A stretch of DNA of 64,000 nt, from contig NZ_CP060723.1 in assembly GCF_014395225.1 (NCBI RefSeq), positions 682,001-746,000 of the forward strand, written 5' to 3'. The notes beneath the pieces were generated by a model that was given only the letters and a program-made list of their open reading frames with translations, did not search any database and had not been told where the DNA came from. Source of the stretch: Pedobacter roseus (lineage in GTDB: Bacteria; Bacteroidota; Bacteroidia; Sphingobacteriales; Sphingobacteriaceae). The translations under genes were made by a program, and so were the position numbers. This document shows positions 28,131 through 38,161 of the stretch, piece after piece. The number at the start of each line of letters is the position of its first letter. The stretch's first letter is position 1.

Positions 28131-29669
28131 ATGTCTAACGAAATTCTAACCAAAATGCCCGAAAACTCCAAACCCCAAGTTCCGATCTCCAAACTTTTAA
28201 TCGCTAACCGTGGCGAAATTGCTTTACGTATTATGCGTTCTGCGAAAGAGATGGGAATAAAAACGGTTGCCGTTTTTTCTGAAGCCGACCGCAATGCATT
28301 ACATGTGCGTTATGCCGATGAGGCTATTTTTATCGGGCCTGCACCTTCAAACCAAAGTTATCTTGTGGGAGAGAAAATTATCGATGCCTGTAAACTAACA
28401 GGTGCCGAAGCCATTCATCCTGGTTATGGTTTCTTGTCCGAAAATGCAGGATTTGCGCAAAAAGTTGCCGATGCCGGGCTGATTTTAGTAGGCCCTTCGC
28501 CGCAGGCAATGGAAACGATGGGTAATAAACTCTCGGCGAAGGCCGCGGCTTTAAAATACAATATCCCCATGGTGCCGGGAACGGAGGAAGCCATTCAGGA
28601 TGTAAACGAGGCAAAACAGCGTGCCATTGAAGTTGGCTTTCCCATTTTAATCAAAGCTGCTGCTGGCGGTGGTGGCAAGGGGATGCGTATTGTAGAGCGG
28701 GCGGAAGATTTTGAAGAGCAGATGCAGCTTGCCGTGAGCGAGGCTACTTCAGCCTTTGGCGATGGAGCCGTTTTTATCGAACGTTATGTTACTTCGCCAA
28801 GGCACATCGAAATACAGGTTTTGGGCGATACCCATGGCAATATCGTTCACCTTTTTGAACGTGAATGCTCTGTGCAGCGCCGTCACCAAAAAGTAGTTGA
28901 AGAAGCACCTTCTTCGGTTTTAACGGAAGAAATCAGAGAGCAGATGGGTAAATGTGCGGTAGATGTGGCCCGTTCGGTAAACTACACCGGAGCCGGTACC
29001 GTTGAGTTTATCCTTGATGAAAACCTTGATTTCTTTTTCCTTGAAATGAATACCCGTTTGCAGGTAGAACATCCGGTAAGCGAACTGATTACAGGGATCG
29101 ACCTGGTAAAGGAGCAGATTAAAATTGCTTCCGGCGAAAGATTGAGTTTTAGCCAGGAAGATTTAAAAATCAACGGGCATGCCATCGAACTCAGGGTTTA
29201 TGCCGAAGATCCAGCCAATAATTTCCTGCCTGACATCGGTACTTTACAGACTTACAATACCCCTAAGGGTAATGGCGTAAGGGTTGATGACGGCTTTGAA
29301 CAGGGCATGGAGATCCCGATTTATTATGATCCGATGATTGCCAAACTGATCACATACGGTAAAGACAGGGAAGAAGCCATTGAACGGATGGTGAGGGCTA
29401 TTGAAGAATATGATATTACAGGGATAGAAACTACCCTGGGTTTTGGTAAATTTGTCATGCAGCACGAAGCCTTTAAAAGCGGTAATTTTGACACCCATTT
29501 TGTTGGAAAATATTTTAAACCCGAAAATTTAAAGGTTCAGGATGAAACAGAAGCGTTGATTGCCGCGCTAATTGCTGCAAAACTTTTTCAAAAGAATGAA
29601 CAGGTAAAACCGGGCAGTGCTGAGGTTAAAAAGGCTTCGGATTGGAGAAAGAATAGATTGAAATACTAG
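28131..29669 (+). CDS. accC: Biotin carboxylase (acetyl/acyl-CoA carboxylase subunit)
   Basis: 512 residues, about 60 longer than E. coli AccC because of N- and C-terminal extensions. Carboxylates the biotin of a carrier protein using ATP and bicarbonate. Motifs: KLLIANRGEIALRIMRSAKE, HPGYGFLSENAGFA, the glycine-rich ATP-grasp loop KAAAGGGGKGMR, ERECSVQRRHQKVVEEAPS, and the catalytic EMNTRLQVEHPVSE. No biotinyl domain follows and no accB or carboxyltransferase gene is adjacent. It may therefore serve acetyl-CoA carboxylase or another acyl-CoA carboxylase encoded elsewhere. The start could also be the ATG at codon 9. Confidence 0.9.
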   Translation: MSNEILTKMPENSKPQVPISKLLIANRGEIALRIMRSAKEMGIKTVAVFSEADRNALHVRYADEAIFIGPAPSNQSYLVGEKIIDACKLTGAEAIHPGYGFLSENAGFAQKVADAGLILVGPSPQAMETMGNKLSAKAAALKYNIPMVPGTEEAIQDVNEAKQRAIEVGFPILIKAAAGGGGKGMRIVERAEDFEEQMQLAVSEATSAFGDGAVFIERYVTSPRHIEIQVLGDTHGNIVHLFERECSVQRRHQKVVEEAPSSVLTEEIREQMGKCAVDVARSVNYTGAGTVEFILDENLDFFFLEMNTRLQVEHPVSELITGIDLVKEQIKIASGERLSFSQEDLKINGHAIELRVYAEDPANNFLPDIGTLQTYNTPKGNGVRVDDGFEQGMEIPIYYDPMIAKLITYGKDREEAIERMVRAIEEYDITGIETTLGFGKFVMQHEAFKSGNFDTHFVGKYFKPENLKVQDETEALIAALIAAKLFQKNEQVKPGSAEVKKASDWRKNRLKY

Positions 29670-29687
29670 AGAATAGTTTTAAAACGA

Positions 29688-29772
29688 TCGTCATTCCCCA
29701 CTTGATTGGGAATCGTAGTGCTTTAGCAGGATTTGTATGTGGCATTAAGGTCCCTGCCTACGCGGGAATGAG
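29688..29772. repeat. Dispersed palindromic repeat (TCGTCATTCC...GGGAATGA), copy 1
   Basis: Starts TCGTCATTCCCCACTTGATT and ends CCTACGCGGGAATGAGG. Its closest relative is at 33230-33303 in the same orientation. Confidence 0.7.
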
Positions 29773-29797
29773 GTTGTAGAAAAAAGAGAAATATAAA

Positions 29798-30382
29798 ATG
29801 TTCACAGGAATTATAGAAACACTTGGCGAGGTTACCGCCATCAAAAACGACCATACCAATATCCACTTTACCATTTCATCGGCCATCAGTCATGAGCTTA
29901 AAATAGACCAAAGTGTAGCCCATAATGGGGTTTGCTTAACTGTTGTAGCTTTAAGTGACGGAACACATACGGTTACCGCTATTGATGAAACGCTAAATAA
30001 AACCAATCTTGATGATTTAAAAGTAGGCAGTAAAATCAATCTGGAACGCTGCATGCAGATGAATGCCCGTTTAGATGGTCATATTGTACAAGGCCACGTA
30101 GACCAGACTGCGGTTTGCGTTAAACGCGAAGAACTGGATGGCAGCTGGGAATACCGTTTTAAATATGATGCTTCTGCCGGAAATGTAACCGTAGAAAAAG
30201 GCTCGGCCTGTGTAAACGGCATTAGCCTAACGGTTGTAAATTCCCAGGCGGACGAATTTTCGGTATTTATTATTCCTTATACCTTTGAGCACACCAATTT
30301 ACAGGAGGTTGAGGTTGGAGATACCGTAAATTTAGAATTCGATATTATCGGGAAGTACGTAGCCCGTTTAATGAACAGGTAG
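29798..30382 (+). CDS. ribE: Riboflavin synthase (alpha subunit)
   Basis: 194 residues. Dismutates two 6,7-dimethyl-8-ribityllumazine molecules to riboflavin. Two lumazine-binding halves are visible: the first opens MFTGIIETLGEVTAI and contains VAHNGVCLTVV, while the second contains KGSACVNGISLTVV and IIPYTFEHTNL. The N-terminal MFTG is diagnostic. The gene stands alone between a dispersed repeat and the GH78 gene. I see no FMN riboswitch upstream. Confidence 0.96.
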   Translation: MFTGIIETLGEVTAIKNDHTNIHFTISSAISHELKIDQSVAHNGVCLTVVALSDGTHTVTAIDETLNKTNLDDLKVGSKINLERCMQMNARLDGHIVQGHVDQTAVCVKREELDGSWEYRFKYDASAGNVTVEKGSACVNGISLTVVNSQADEFSVFIIPYTFEHTNLQEVEVGDTVNLEFDIIGKYVARLMNR

Positions 30383-30544
30383 TTTTACTCTCTTTTTTTA
30401 TGTGTAATTAATTGATTTTTAGTATTTTGATTGATAATAGGCGTTGTTTTGACGCTTAATTTTTCATGACAGTGCAGGATGGTTGGTTGAATTATATTGC
30501 TGAATATAGTAGTGTTGAAACTAAAAATTTAACGCTAACCATTT

Positions 30545-33192
30545 ATGAACAGAATCTCCCGCATGTTAAGCGCAATGTTTACCATTGCCTTGCTATTTTT
30601 ATTTACAGTAAATGCTTCAGCTCAAAAAATCTCTTTAAAAGATTTAACTGTTGAGCATTTAGTAAATCCTTTTAGTATTGATAATCCTAAACCCAGGTTT
30701 AGCTGGAAAATTATATCTACTGCAAAAAACACCAAACAGAGCAATTACGAAATCAGATTAGGTACCTCGCCAAAAATTGACAAAGTTTTATGGAAAACAG
30801 CTGTAAACAATGATCAATCGGTTCTGGTAGCTTACGATGGTCCTCAATTATCATCCAAAACAAAATATTACTGGCAGGTTAGGGTAAAAGATAATCATGG
30901 AAATACTTCTGCATGGTCGCCGGTGCAACATTTTCAAACGGGTTTAAAACCTGAAGACTGGAAAGCAAAATGGATCGCAGTAGAAGGAAAAGATACTTCA
31001 CTGGCAAGCCCACTATTTAGAAAAGAATTTAACCTAAAAAAAGAAGTCCGCTCTGCAACTGCCTACATTACCGCAAAAGGTTTGTACGAGGCCAGCATCA
31101 ATGGCGGGCGTGTGGGCGATGCTTATTTCGCACCGGGCTGGACCAGCTATAAAAACCACATTCAATATCAGGTTTACGAGCTGAAAAATACTTTGAAAAA
31201 AGGTGTCAATGTAATCGGTGTTTCACTGGGCGATGGCTGGTATAAAGGTCGTATCGGTTTTGGCTCACAAAAAGAGTTTTATGGCAATACAAGAGCTTTA
31301 TTGCTGCAACTTGACGTGGAATATACCGATGGAAGCAAGGAAACCGTTGTATCTGATAATAGTTGGAAAACCAGTTACGGAGCGATAAGATCTTCCAACA
31401 TCTACGATGGGGATACTTATGATGCCAGGTTAGAACAGAACGGCTGGAACAACATCAACTTTAAAGAAAATACCAATTGGAAACCTGTGCAGGAACTGGC
31501 CAACGGACCAGAAAAACTGGTAGGCATGAGCGGTCCGCAGGTGAGTAAACATGAGGAATTTAAAGCTTTAAAAATATTTAAAACACCATTGGGCGAAACT
31601 GTTGTCGATTTCGGGCAGAACCTGGTCGGCTGGGTAATGCTGAAAGTAAAAGGCGCGGCTGGTACAAAAATTACCATCAGCCATGCTGAAGTATTAACCA
31701 AAGAAGGAAATTTTTACACCACCAATCTTCGTACGGCCAAACAACAGAACAACTATATCCTAAAGGGAGAAACCGAGCAGGTATTCGAACCACATTTTTC
31801 TTTTCAGGGTTTCAGGTATGTAAAAATAGATGGTTATCCAGGGGAACTTAAACTGGAAAACCTGACCGCTGTAGCGGTTTATTCGGATATGAAAACAAGT
31901 GGGAAATTTAGCACTTCAAATCCTTTATTAAATCAATTGCAGCATAACATTTCCTGGGGCAGAAAGGAAATTTTGTTGATGTACCTACAGATTGTCCGCA
32001 AAGGGACGAACGTTTGGGCTGGACGGGTGATGCACAGGCATTTGCCTCAACAGCGGCCTACAATATGGATGTTGCTGGCTTTTTTACCAAATGGTTAAAA
32101 GATGTTTCTGCAGATCAGCTTCCTGGTGGTAGTGTGCCTTTTGTGGTTCCCAATGTGTTAAACCAAAACGATGCAGGTTCGGCAGGCTGGGCAGATGTAG
32201 CCACAATTATTCCATGGGACATGTATGTGATATATGGGGATAAAGGCCTGTTGGAAACCCAGTACGGCAGCATGAAAAAGTGGGTGGATTACATGTCTTC
32301 AAAATCCAAAAACAACCTTTGGAATACCGGTTTCCACTTTGGCGACTGGTTATTTTACCGCCCGAACGATGATAACGATGGCCGTGCTGCGGTGACGGAT
32401 AAATACATGATTGCTCAAACGTTTTATGCGCACTCTACACAATTGCTTTTAAATGCAGCAAAAGTGTTGGGCAAAACCGAAGATATAGCGAAGTACAGCG
32501 ATCTGTTAGCAAAAATAAAAGAAGCATACATTAAAGAAAACATGACGCCGAGCGGTAAATTGATTTCGAATACACAAACTGCTTATGTTCTGGCTTTACA
32601 ATTTGATATGCTTCCCGAAAATTTACGTGCGCAGGCTGCACAAAGATTAGTTGATAATGTTAGGGACTACGGAAACCACCTTACTACAGGATTTTTAGGT
32701 ACACCGTATCTTTGCCATGTATTAAGCCGCTTCGGGCATGAAGATGTAGCTTACGACCTGTTGATGCAAGAAAGTTACCCTTCATGGCTTTATCCGGTAA
32801 AAATGGGTGCTACCACTATCTGGGAGCGTTGGGATGGTATTAAACAGGATGGATCTTTCCAAACGGCAGATATGAATTCTTTTAACCACTATGCTTATGG
32901 GGCCATTGGAGATTGGATGTATAAAAATATTGCAGGAATCAATCCTGTAGCAGCACAACCGGGTTACAAAGCCATTTTAATTGCACCAAGACCAGGCGGA
33001 AAGCTGACCAATGCCTCGGCAGAACTGGAAACTGTTTACGGTACTGTTAAATCATCATGGATACTTGCTGATGGTGTGTTTAAACTGGATGTAACCGTTC
33101 CGGCAAATGCTACCGCTACCGTTATTTTGCCAAAAACCGATAAAAAAGAAGAAATAGGCTCTGGTAGCTATCATTTTGAATATAAATATTAA
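30545..33192 (+). pseudogene. GH78 alpha-L-rhamnosidase, interrupted by a one-base deletion
   Basis: Secreted (signal peptide ending VNASAQ) alpha-L-rhamnosidase of about 880 residues if the frame is restored. N-terminal part: fibronectin-like domain (20-130), then the two rhamnosidase beta-domains, including GWTSYKNHIQYQVYEL. At 31956-31959 a run of four G should be five. The reading frame then moves by one, and the expected GQKGNFVDVPTDCPQRDERL, then GWTGDAQAFA, continues in the second frame. That segment holds the catalytic acidic residues, and IWERWDGI supplies the later Glu. As printed, the first frame stops at 32098 without a catalytic barrel. Because two other genes here lack one base in G/C runs, a sequencing undercall is likely. 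Confidence 0.85.
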
Positions 33193-33229
33193 TCGCTAAT
33201 ATTGCAGCGTTGTAAAAAGGACGCGAATG

Positions 33230-33303
33230 ATCGTCATTCCTAACTTGATTGGGAATCTTAATGCGCTGAGTAGTAGGGTTCCCGCCTGCGCGGGAATGAC
33301 GAT
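33230..33303. repeat. Dispersed palindromic repeat, copy 2
   Basis: Perfect terminal inverted repeats ATCGTCATTCC (33230-33240) and GGAATGACGAT, with an inner GATTGGGAATC / GGGTTCCCGCC part shared with copy 1 at 29688. Confidence 0.75.
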
Positions 33304-33349
33304 TTATGTTAATGATGATAAAGCCTCTATGAGATGCGGCAAAAAATAA

Positions 33350-33811
33350 ATGTACAGTAAAGAAGAATCAGCAAGGTTACGTCAACAGTTTTGGATCAGT
33401 TTCGGACAATACATGAAACCCGTTCCTTCAGCAAGTGGTTCTACCGTAAACTGGACAAACTATAAAACGGGGGTAAAGAATATCTTCTTTAAAATGGATG
33501 TTGATGGCAAAAAGGCTTTTATCAGCATCCAGCTTTCGCATCCCGATCCCGATATCAGGCACCTCATATTTGAACAGTTTGAAGAGTTTAAGCTCATGTT
33601 TAGCAATACTGTAAATGAAGAATGGGACTGGATCAAAGATGCAACTGATGATTTCGGGAAAACGGTTTCTTTAATTTCCATCAGTATCAGCGGCGTAAGT
33701 ATATTTAACCAGCAGCATTGGCCAGAACTCATTTCCTTCTTTAAACCAAGGATAATTGCCCTGGACGAATTTTGGGACAATGTAAAACCTGTTTTCGAAG
33801 ACCTGGTTTAA
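33350..33811 (+). CDS. DUF4268-family protein
   Basis: 153 residues matching the DUF4268 pattern: RLRQQFWISFGQYM near the start, TGVKNIFFKMDVDGKKAFIS in the middle strand pair, and HWPELISFFKPRIIALDEFW near the end. No signal peptide or membrane segment. DUF4268 domains also occur at the C-terminus of larger nuclease-like proteins, but here it is alone. Function unknown. It converges with the TPR gene: its stop overlaps that gene's stop codon region (33808-33811). Confidence 0.8.
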   Translation: MYSKEESARLRQQFWISFGQYMKPVPSASGSTVNWTNYKTGVKNIFFKMDVDGKKAFISIQLSHPDPDIRHLIFEQFEEFKLMFSNTVNEEWDWIKDATDDFGKTVSLISISISGVSIFNQQHWPELISFFKPRIIALDEFWDNVKPVFEDLV

Positions 33812-34958
33812 TCCGTCAGGTTCAGTTGAGCGATTCTATCTTTCGTAAATCTGATTTCTTCCTTATCGTCCATTATACTTGGTTTGCTTTTTAAGTATAA
33901 ATTATAGTATTTAAGTGCATTTTTCCCTTGTTTTAACCTGGTATCATAAAATACGGCCATACGGTAGTACAGGGTAGGAACGACTTTAAACTGAAGTCCT
34001 TTTTTATAAGCGGCATTTGCCAGGCTCAATTGATTGTTTTCTTCATAAACCAGTCCCAACAAAGAATAATAGCTGGAAGTGTTGGGAGAAATGGCTTCGT
34101 CAATGGTTTTCTTGGTATAAGCTGCAGCCTGCTCGTAATTTTTCAACGCCCGGTAACTGAGTGAGGTATAATATAAAGTAGCTTCGTTTTGCATGACTTG
34201 TAGTTCAAGCAGTTTAAAAAGATCTATTGCTTTCTGGTATTTCCTGGTATAATAATAGGCTTTGGCCACATCTTTTATAACTCCTGCATCGGCACCATCC
34301 TTCAATAATTTTTCTCCGGAGGCAATTACCTCTGCATATTTTTTAAGCTGATTGGCTATCGGGAGTTTTGCTCTTTGTAACACGAGGTTATCACTATCTC
34401 CCTTAATGGCTATATTAAGTACATCATAAGCCTTTTCATATTGCTGATAGGCAGAATGAACCTCAGCCAGGTCGGCGGCAACATCGCCCTCTAAAGGATT
34501 AATGCTGTTGGCTTTTAGCAGGTAAACGAGTTTCATTGAGTCTGTTGGCAATGTATAAAGATTAGCTAACAGTTTATAAACACTAAAATTATTACTGTCT
34601 ATGTGCACAATTTCCCCATAATATTTTTTTGCCTTTTCACTATTCCCCCTTTTGTTATTGATGCTGCCCAAACTAAAAAGAATGGGAGGTTTTGTGGCTG
34701 TAGAATATAGGCTTTGCTATAAAAATTTTCTGCTTCAACGTTATTGCCCGCCATTAAAAAACAATAACCAATCTGGCTCAGGGTTTTAAAATCATTCAGT
34801 TCCTCACCATAAATACTTTTCAGGTACTGCGCAGCCTCGGCATAACGCTGTGATTGGTAAAAATCGAAAAGTTTTTCTTTATCTACCGCTGGCGCATTTT
34901 GGGCGAAAAGGGTAAGATTTAAACTGAAAAATGTCAATAACAAAAGCAGATTTTTCAT
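33808..34958 (-). pseudogene. Periplasmic TPR-repeat protein, interrupted by a one-base deletion
   Basis: About 383 residues when the frame is joined. The signal peptide is MKNLLLLLTFFSLNLTLFAQ. TPR-like helical pairs follow, for example YAEAAQYLKSIYGEELNDFK, EKAYDVLNIAIKGDSDNLV, and YEQAAAYTKKTIDEAISPN. At 34684-34686 the minus strand has CCC where CCCC would keep the frame. The first frame then runs into an unrelated tail, while QPQNLP continues as ILFSLGSINNKRGNSEKAKK in the other. Homopolymer position suggests a sequencing error. Probable scaffold in the cell envelope; partners unknown. Confidence 0.8.
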
Positions 34959-35089
34959 AACCAGTAATTTTAAACTAAGTTATTAGTTGTTTTCGGTATT
35001 TCCAAATGTGTTGTTAAAAAATTGATAAAATCAAACAAAATAAATGCTAAAGCGTTTATACAGAATAGTTGAACTAAAATATAAGACCT

Positions 35090-35386
35090 ATGAACACTTT
35101 AAAGAAGTATGAATTAATGGAGAAAATAGTGCGTGAATTGGAAGATTTACAAAACTCTCAACAAGCACTTATTCAAAAAATTGGAAAAATTGAAGTAGAT
35201 AATATTGAACTTGGCGATGGTCGCCTTGAAAAAGATTTACCAGATATACATCAAAATTTAGCTGATAACTTAGATACTATATCAGGAATTTTAGATTACT
35301 TTGCAGGTAAAACACAAAACTTTGGTGATAAAAACAATGTTGAGGCTTTAAAAGAACAAGAAGCCATTAACAATGCCACCAGCTAA
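35090..35386 (+). CDS. Small helical protein of unknown function
   Basis: 98 residues, hydrophilic and predicted helical (YELMEKIVRELEDLQNSQQA, then DIHQNLADNLDTISGILDYF), without signal peptide or cysteines. It precedes a small outer-membrane barrel gene by 11 bases, so the two may be co-transcribed. I do not recognise a family. Confidence 0.65.
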   Translation: MNTLKKYELMEKIVRELEDLQNSQQALIQKIGKIEVDNIELGDGRLEKDLPDIHQNLADNLDTISGILDYFAGKTQNFGDKNNVEALKEQEAINNATS

Positions 35387-35397
35387 ATTAACATAAT

Positions 35398-35988
35398 ATG
35401 AAATTTTTATCTTTAACCGTTGCATTTTTACTGGCAGGCCTATTTGCAAGTGCACAGGTATTGCCATCGTTCCAGCTGGGCATTAAAGCTGGTGCAAATT
35501 TTTCGAAATTTGATAGTGATAACACTTTTAGCAGTGAAAACCGGGCTGGTTTTTATGGCGGCCTTTGGGCTAGGGTAGGTGCTGCAGGCGTTTATTTCCA
35601 ACCGGAACTTTATGTTTCTGGCAAAAAAGCAGATTTGGTAAGCGATGCAACAGGTGAGGTAAATAAAGTAAGATTTACAAGTTTGGATGTGCCTTTATTG
35701 GTGGGTACTAAATTTGGTGCTGCTGGTATCGGTGTACGTTTAAATACCGGACCTATGTTCTCATTAATTTTAGATGAGAACCAGAGTTTCAGTCAGGCAG
35801 CAGGAAGTGTATTCCGTGCCGATTTCAAAAACCAAGCACTGGCATGGCAGTTTGGTGCAGGACTTGACATTAAAAAATTAAGTTTTGATGCACGTTATGA
35901 ACTGGGATTATCTAAAATCAATAAAGCAGGATATCCGGGTACCAAGTTAAACTTGTTTACAGTTGGCTTGGGATATAGAATTCTGTAA
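35398..35988 (+). CDS. Small outer-membrane beta-barrel protein (porin family)
   Basis: 196 residues. Signal peptide ends FASAQ; then alternating strands typical of the OMP_b-brl_2 fold (LGIKAGANFSKF, GFYGGLWARVG, VYFQPELYVSGK) and a final strand ending in Leu (FTVGLGYRIL). Eight strands would fit the length. Specific function unknown. A terminator follows. Confidence 0.85.
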   Translation: MKFLSLTVAFLLAGLFASAQVLPSFQLGIKAGANFSKFDSDNTFSSENRAGFYGGLWARVGAAGVYFQPELYVSGKKADLVSDATGEVNKVRFTSLDVPLLVGTKFGAAGIGVRLNTGPMFSLILDENQSFSQAAGSVFRADFKNQALAWQFGAGLDIKKLSFDARYELGLSKINKAGYPGTKLNLFTVGLGYRIL

Positions 35989-36006
35989 TAGCAATTTACA
36001 AAATTG

Positions 36007-36041
36007 AAAGGTGTTCATTTAAAAAATGGGCACCTTTTTTT
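36007..36041 (+). terminator. Terminator after the small barrel gene
   Basis: A 13-bp stem (36007-36019 with 36025-36037, two G-T pairs) running into seven T. Confidence 0.85.
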
Positions 36042-36116
36042 ATGTCTTAAATTTTCCTGTCTGTATCATTTCCGCTCAACGCGCAAAAAAAATAATTATA
36101 GATTTTGAAGATAAAA

Positions 36117-36147
36117 TTTGCTTTTATAAAATTGTTGTTTACATTTG
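36117..36147 (+). promoter_or_regulatory. Promoter of ohr
   Basis: TTTG (36117-36120), 19-base spacer, TACATTTG (36140-36147): an exact match to the Bacteroidota consensus. Confidence 0.75.
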
Positions 36148-36181
36148 TATCGTAAACGATATAATCGTTAGCGATACAAAT
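36143..36181. promoter_or_regulatory. Probable OhrR operator
   Basis: A nested dyad: ATTTGTATCG (36143-36152) mirrors CGATACAAAT (36172-36181), and AACGAT-ATA-ATCGTT lies exactly in its centre. It starts in the -7 box and spans the expected start site, so binding would block transcription of ohr. Confidence 0.7.
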
Positions 36182-36194
36182 AAAAAAATATAAT

Positions 36195-36614
36195 ATGAAA
36201 ACGTTGTACGAAACAAGCGCTACAGTAACTGGCGGACGTAATGGAAAAATAACAAGCGAAAATGGTGTTTTAGAACTGGAAGTGAGAATGCCAAAAGAAC
36301 TGGGTGGTACCGGTGATGGATATACCAATCCTGAACAGCTTTTTGCTGGTGGATACGCAGCTTGCTTTGATAGTGCATTAAACTTGATTATGCATCAGGA
36401 TAAGGTTAAAACTGAAGAGCCATCTACGGTTAAAGCAAACGTTTCGCTGCACCCGGATGGAAACGGTGGCTTCAAGTTAGGGGTTTCTTTACAGGTACAT
36501 ATTCCAGGAATCGAGACTACGCAGGCTCAGCAATTGGTAGAGAAAGCACATACGATATGCCCATACTCAAATGCTACCCGTGGAAACATTGATGTTAAAT
36601 TGGAAGTTATTTAA
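36195..36614 (+). CDS. ohr: Organic hydroperoxide resistance protein (Ohr/OsmC family)
   Basis: 139 residues, the usual Ohr length. Reduces organic hydroperoxides with a Cys pair: Cys57 in AGGYAACFDSAL and Cys122 in AHTICPYSNATRGN, both with the surroundings expected of Ohr. The N-terminal LYETSATVTGGRNGKITSEN is also typical. A nested palindrome overlies its promoter, and the MarR-type ohrR gene follows on the same strand, so peroxide-responsive control is likely. Confidence 0.95.
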   Translation: MKTLYETSATVTGGRNGKITSENGVLELEVRMPKELGGTGDGYTNPEQLFAGGYAACFDSALNLIMHQDKVKTEEPSTVKANVSLHPDGNGGFKLGVSLQVHIPGIETTQAQQLVEKAHTICPYSNATRGNIDVKLEVI

Positions 36615-36635
36615 TTATTGAATTCAACAATTGCG

Positions 36636-36675
36636 TAAAATCGTCATTGCGAAGTATGAAGCAATGACGATTTTA
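36636..36675. repeat. Long hairpin between ohr and ohrR (CGTCATTGC type)
   Basis: A perfect 15-bp inverted repeat (36636-36650 with 36661-36675) around a 10-base centre, followed by T-rich sequence. It may terminate ohr mRNA; its core CGTCATTGC recurs in a degenerate repeat at 52182. Confidence 0.75.
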
Positions 36676-36756
36676 TATAGGATTATGCTATTGGTAAAAT
36701 TTCGGAGAAAATGATTTACTTAGCTGAATATTTTATTGATAAAGAAAAACAGTGCG

Positions 36757-37191
36757 ATGGAATTAGATGAGTCTTTAAAACTTGAAAATCAATTGTGTTT
36801 TCCCCTTTATGCTGCTTCAAGGTTGGTAACCAAATGTTATCAGCCCGTGCTTGATACGCTGGGTATAACTTATCCGCAATATCTGGTATTGATGGTATTA
36901 TGGGAAACCGATTCGGTTAGCCTCAGTCTGCTTTCTGAGAAATTAATGCTGCAATCGAACACTTTAACTCCTTTGCTTAAACGCATGCAGGAAACCGGAC
37001 TTGTAGAACGCGTGAGGTCATTAAAAGATGAAAGAAGTATTGTGATATCGCTTACTGAGAAAGGATTGGCATTGAAGGAAAAAGCGCCGGTTTTAAGGGC
37101 CCAGCTTGGTGATCATCTGGGGATAAACCTTGAAGAAATCATTCAATTGAAAACCCTGCTTGATAAACTGATCAAAAACCTGGCAGTATAA
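36757..37191 (+). CDS. ohrR: MarR-family peroxide sensor OhrR
   Basis: About 145 residues from the ATG at 36757; the longer frame starts with TTG. Winged helix with LSLLSEKLMLQSNTLTPLLKRM as recognition helix and DERSIVISLTEKG as wing. Near the N-terminus, NQLCFPLYAASR carries the reactive Cys at the position of Cys15 in Bacillus OhrR, and a second Cys follows in TKCYQPVLD. Oxidation of the first Cys by organic peroxides normally releases the repressor from DNA. Next to ohr, this is a confident functional pair. Confidence 0.9.
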   Translation: MELDESLKLENQLCFPLYAASRLVTKCYQPVLDTLGITYPQYLVLMVLWETDSVSLSLLSEKLMLQSNTLTPLLKRMQETGLVERVRSLKDERSIVISLTEKGLALKEKAPVLRAQLGDHLGINLEEIIQLKTLLDKLIKNLAV

Positions 37192-37219
37192 ATAAGTCTT
37201 ACTGATTAAAAAACTGAAC

Positions 37220-38143
37220 TTAGTCTTCTGTTTCCGGTTCAACTTCAGTTAGCTCGTAAGCAAAAGATCCGTTTTTTGGGATAATGGGAGTGGCCCTGCC
37301 AACGCTCAATGCTTTTATAAATGAAGCGCCGAAATAGAATATCAATGAAGAGTAGAATACGAAAAGCATAATCACGATAATTGATCCTGCTGATCCGTAA
37401 ATATTACTGATATTGCTCAGTGGCAATAAAATCCTTAAAATATACTTTCCTGCAGTAAACAGGCATCCGGTCAACAGTCCGCCAGAAATGGCTGCCCTCC
37501 AGCTAGGCCTTCCGTTGGTTAAATACCTGAATAAGATGGTAAACCATGTGGTTACAATCAGCACAAATACAAGTTGATTAATGACAGAGGTTAAAATCAA
37601 ACCCACTGATGGTGCCCCATTCTTCAAATAAGCGCCAATGTAAGCCTGAACACTATCGGCCAATAATCCAATAAAAAACAATACTCCCGCCAACAGGATA
37701 ATGGTAACCGATATGGCCCTTGATTTGAGGGTATTGATGATGCCTTTTTTATCCTTCTGACCAATATTCCAGATCTGCTCTAAAGAGTTTTTGATCACAT
37801 TGAACAAAGTAGTAGCTACAAAAAGGAAAAATATAAAACTGAACAGCGTAACGTACCAGGCCTGATCGATACCACGGATATTTCTTAAAGTTGTTCTGAT
37901 CTGGGTAATGCTTTCATTGTCGAGTATACTGGCCAGGCGTTCGAATAGGTGTGTAGCCAATAATCGTCTATCAGTAAACATCCCGAAGAGTCTGATTAGG
38001 ATAATTAAGATTGGGGGCAGGGCAAAATTGGTAAAAAAAGCAGTTGCACCAGCCAGGCGTAAAGGATCATTTTGTTGAAATAAATTAAATGCATTCTTTA
38101 CGGTTGAGAAAAAGAACTTCAGATCTTCTGTTATCGATGGCAT
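37220..38143 (-). CDS. YihY/BrkB-family inner-membrane protein
   Basis: 307 residues with about six membrane helices. Family markers are RLAGATAFFTNFALPPILII, SLEQIWNIGQKDKKG, and NISNIYGSAGSIIVIMLFVF. The family was once called ribonuclease BN, an assignment now withdrawn; its role is unknown and transport or envelope functions are only guesses. Single-gene unit, preceded on the minus strand by a hairpin at 38162-38202. Confidence 0.9.
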   Translation of the reverse strand: MPSITEDLKFFFSTVKNAFNLFQQNDPLRLAGATAFFTNFALPPILIILIRLFGMFTDRRLLATHLFERLASILDNESITQIRTTLRNIRGIDQAWYVTLFSFIFFLFVATTLFNVIKNSLEQIWNIGQKDKKGIINTLKSRAISVTIILLAGVLFFIGLLADSVQAYIGAYLKNGAPSVGLILTSVINQLVFVLIVTTWFTILFRYLTNGRPSWRAAISGGLLTGCLFTAGKYILRILLPLSNISNIYGSAGSIIVIMLFVFYSSLIFYFGASFIKALSVGRATPIIPKNGSFAYELTEVEPETED

Positions 38144-38161
38144 TACTCCTGCGTTAAACTC

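Noticed and set aside
29669..29797. FMN riboswitch before riboflavin synthase
   Set aside because: The leader is filled by a dispersed palindromic repeat and has none of the FMN-aptamer conserved segments.
32014..33192. Separate short alpha-L-rhamnosidase gene
   Set aside because: It is the continuation of the GH78 gene after a one-base frame change; no start signal or domain boundary occurs at 32014.
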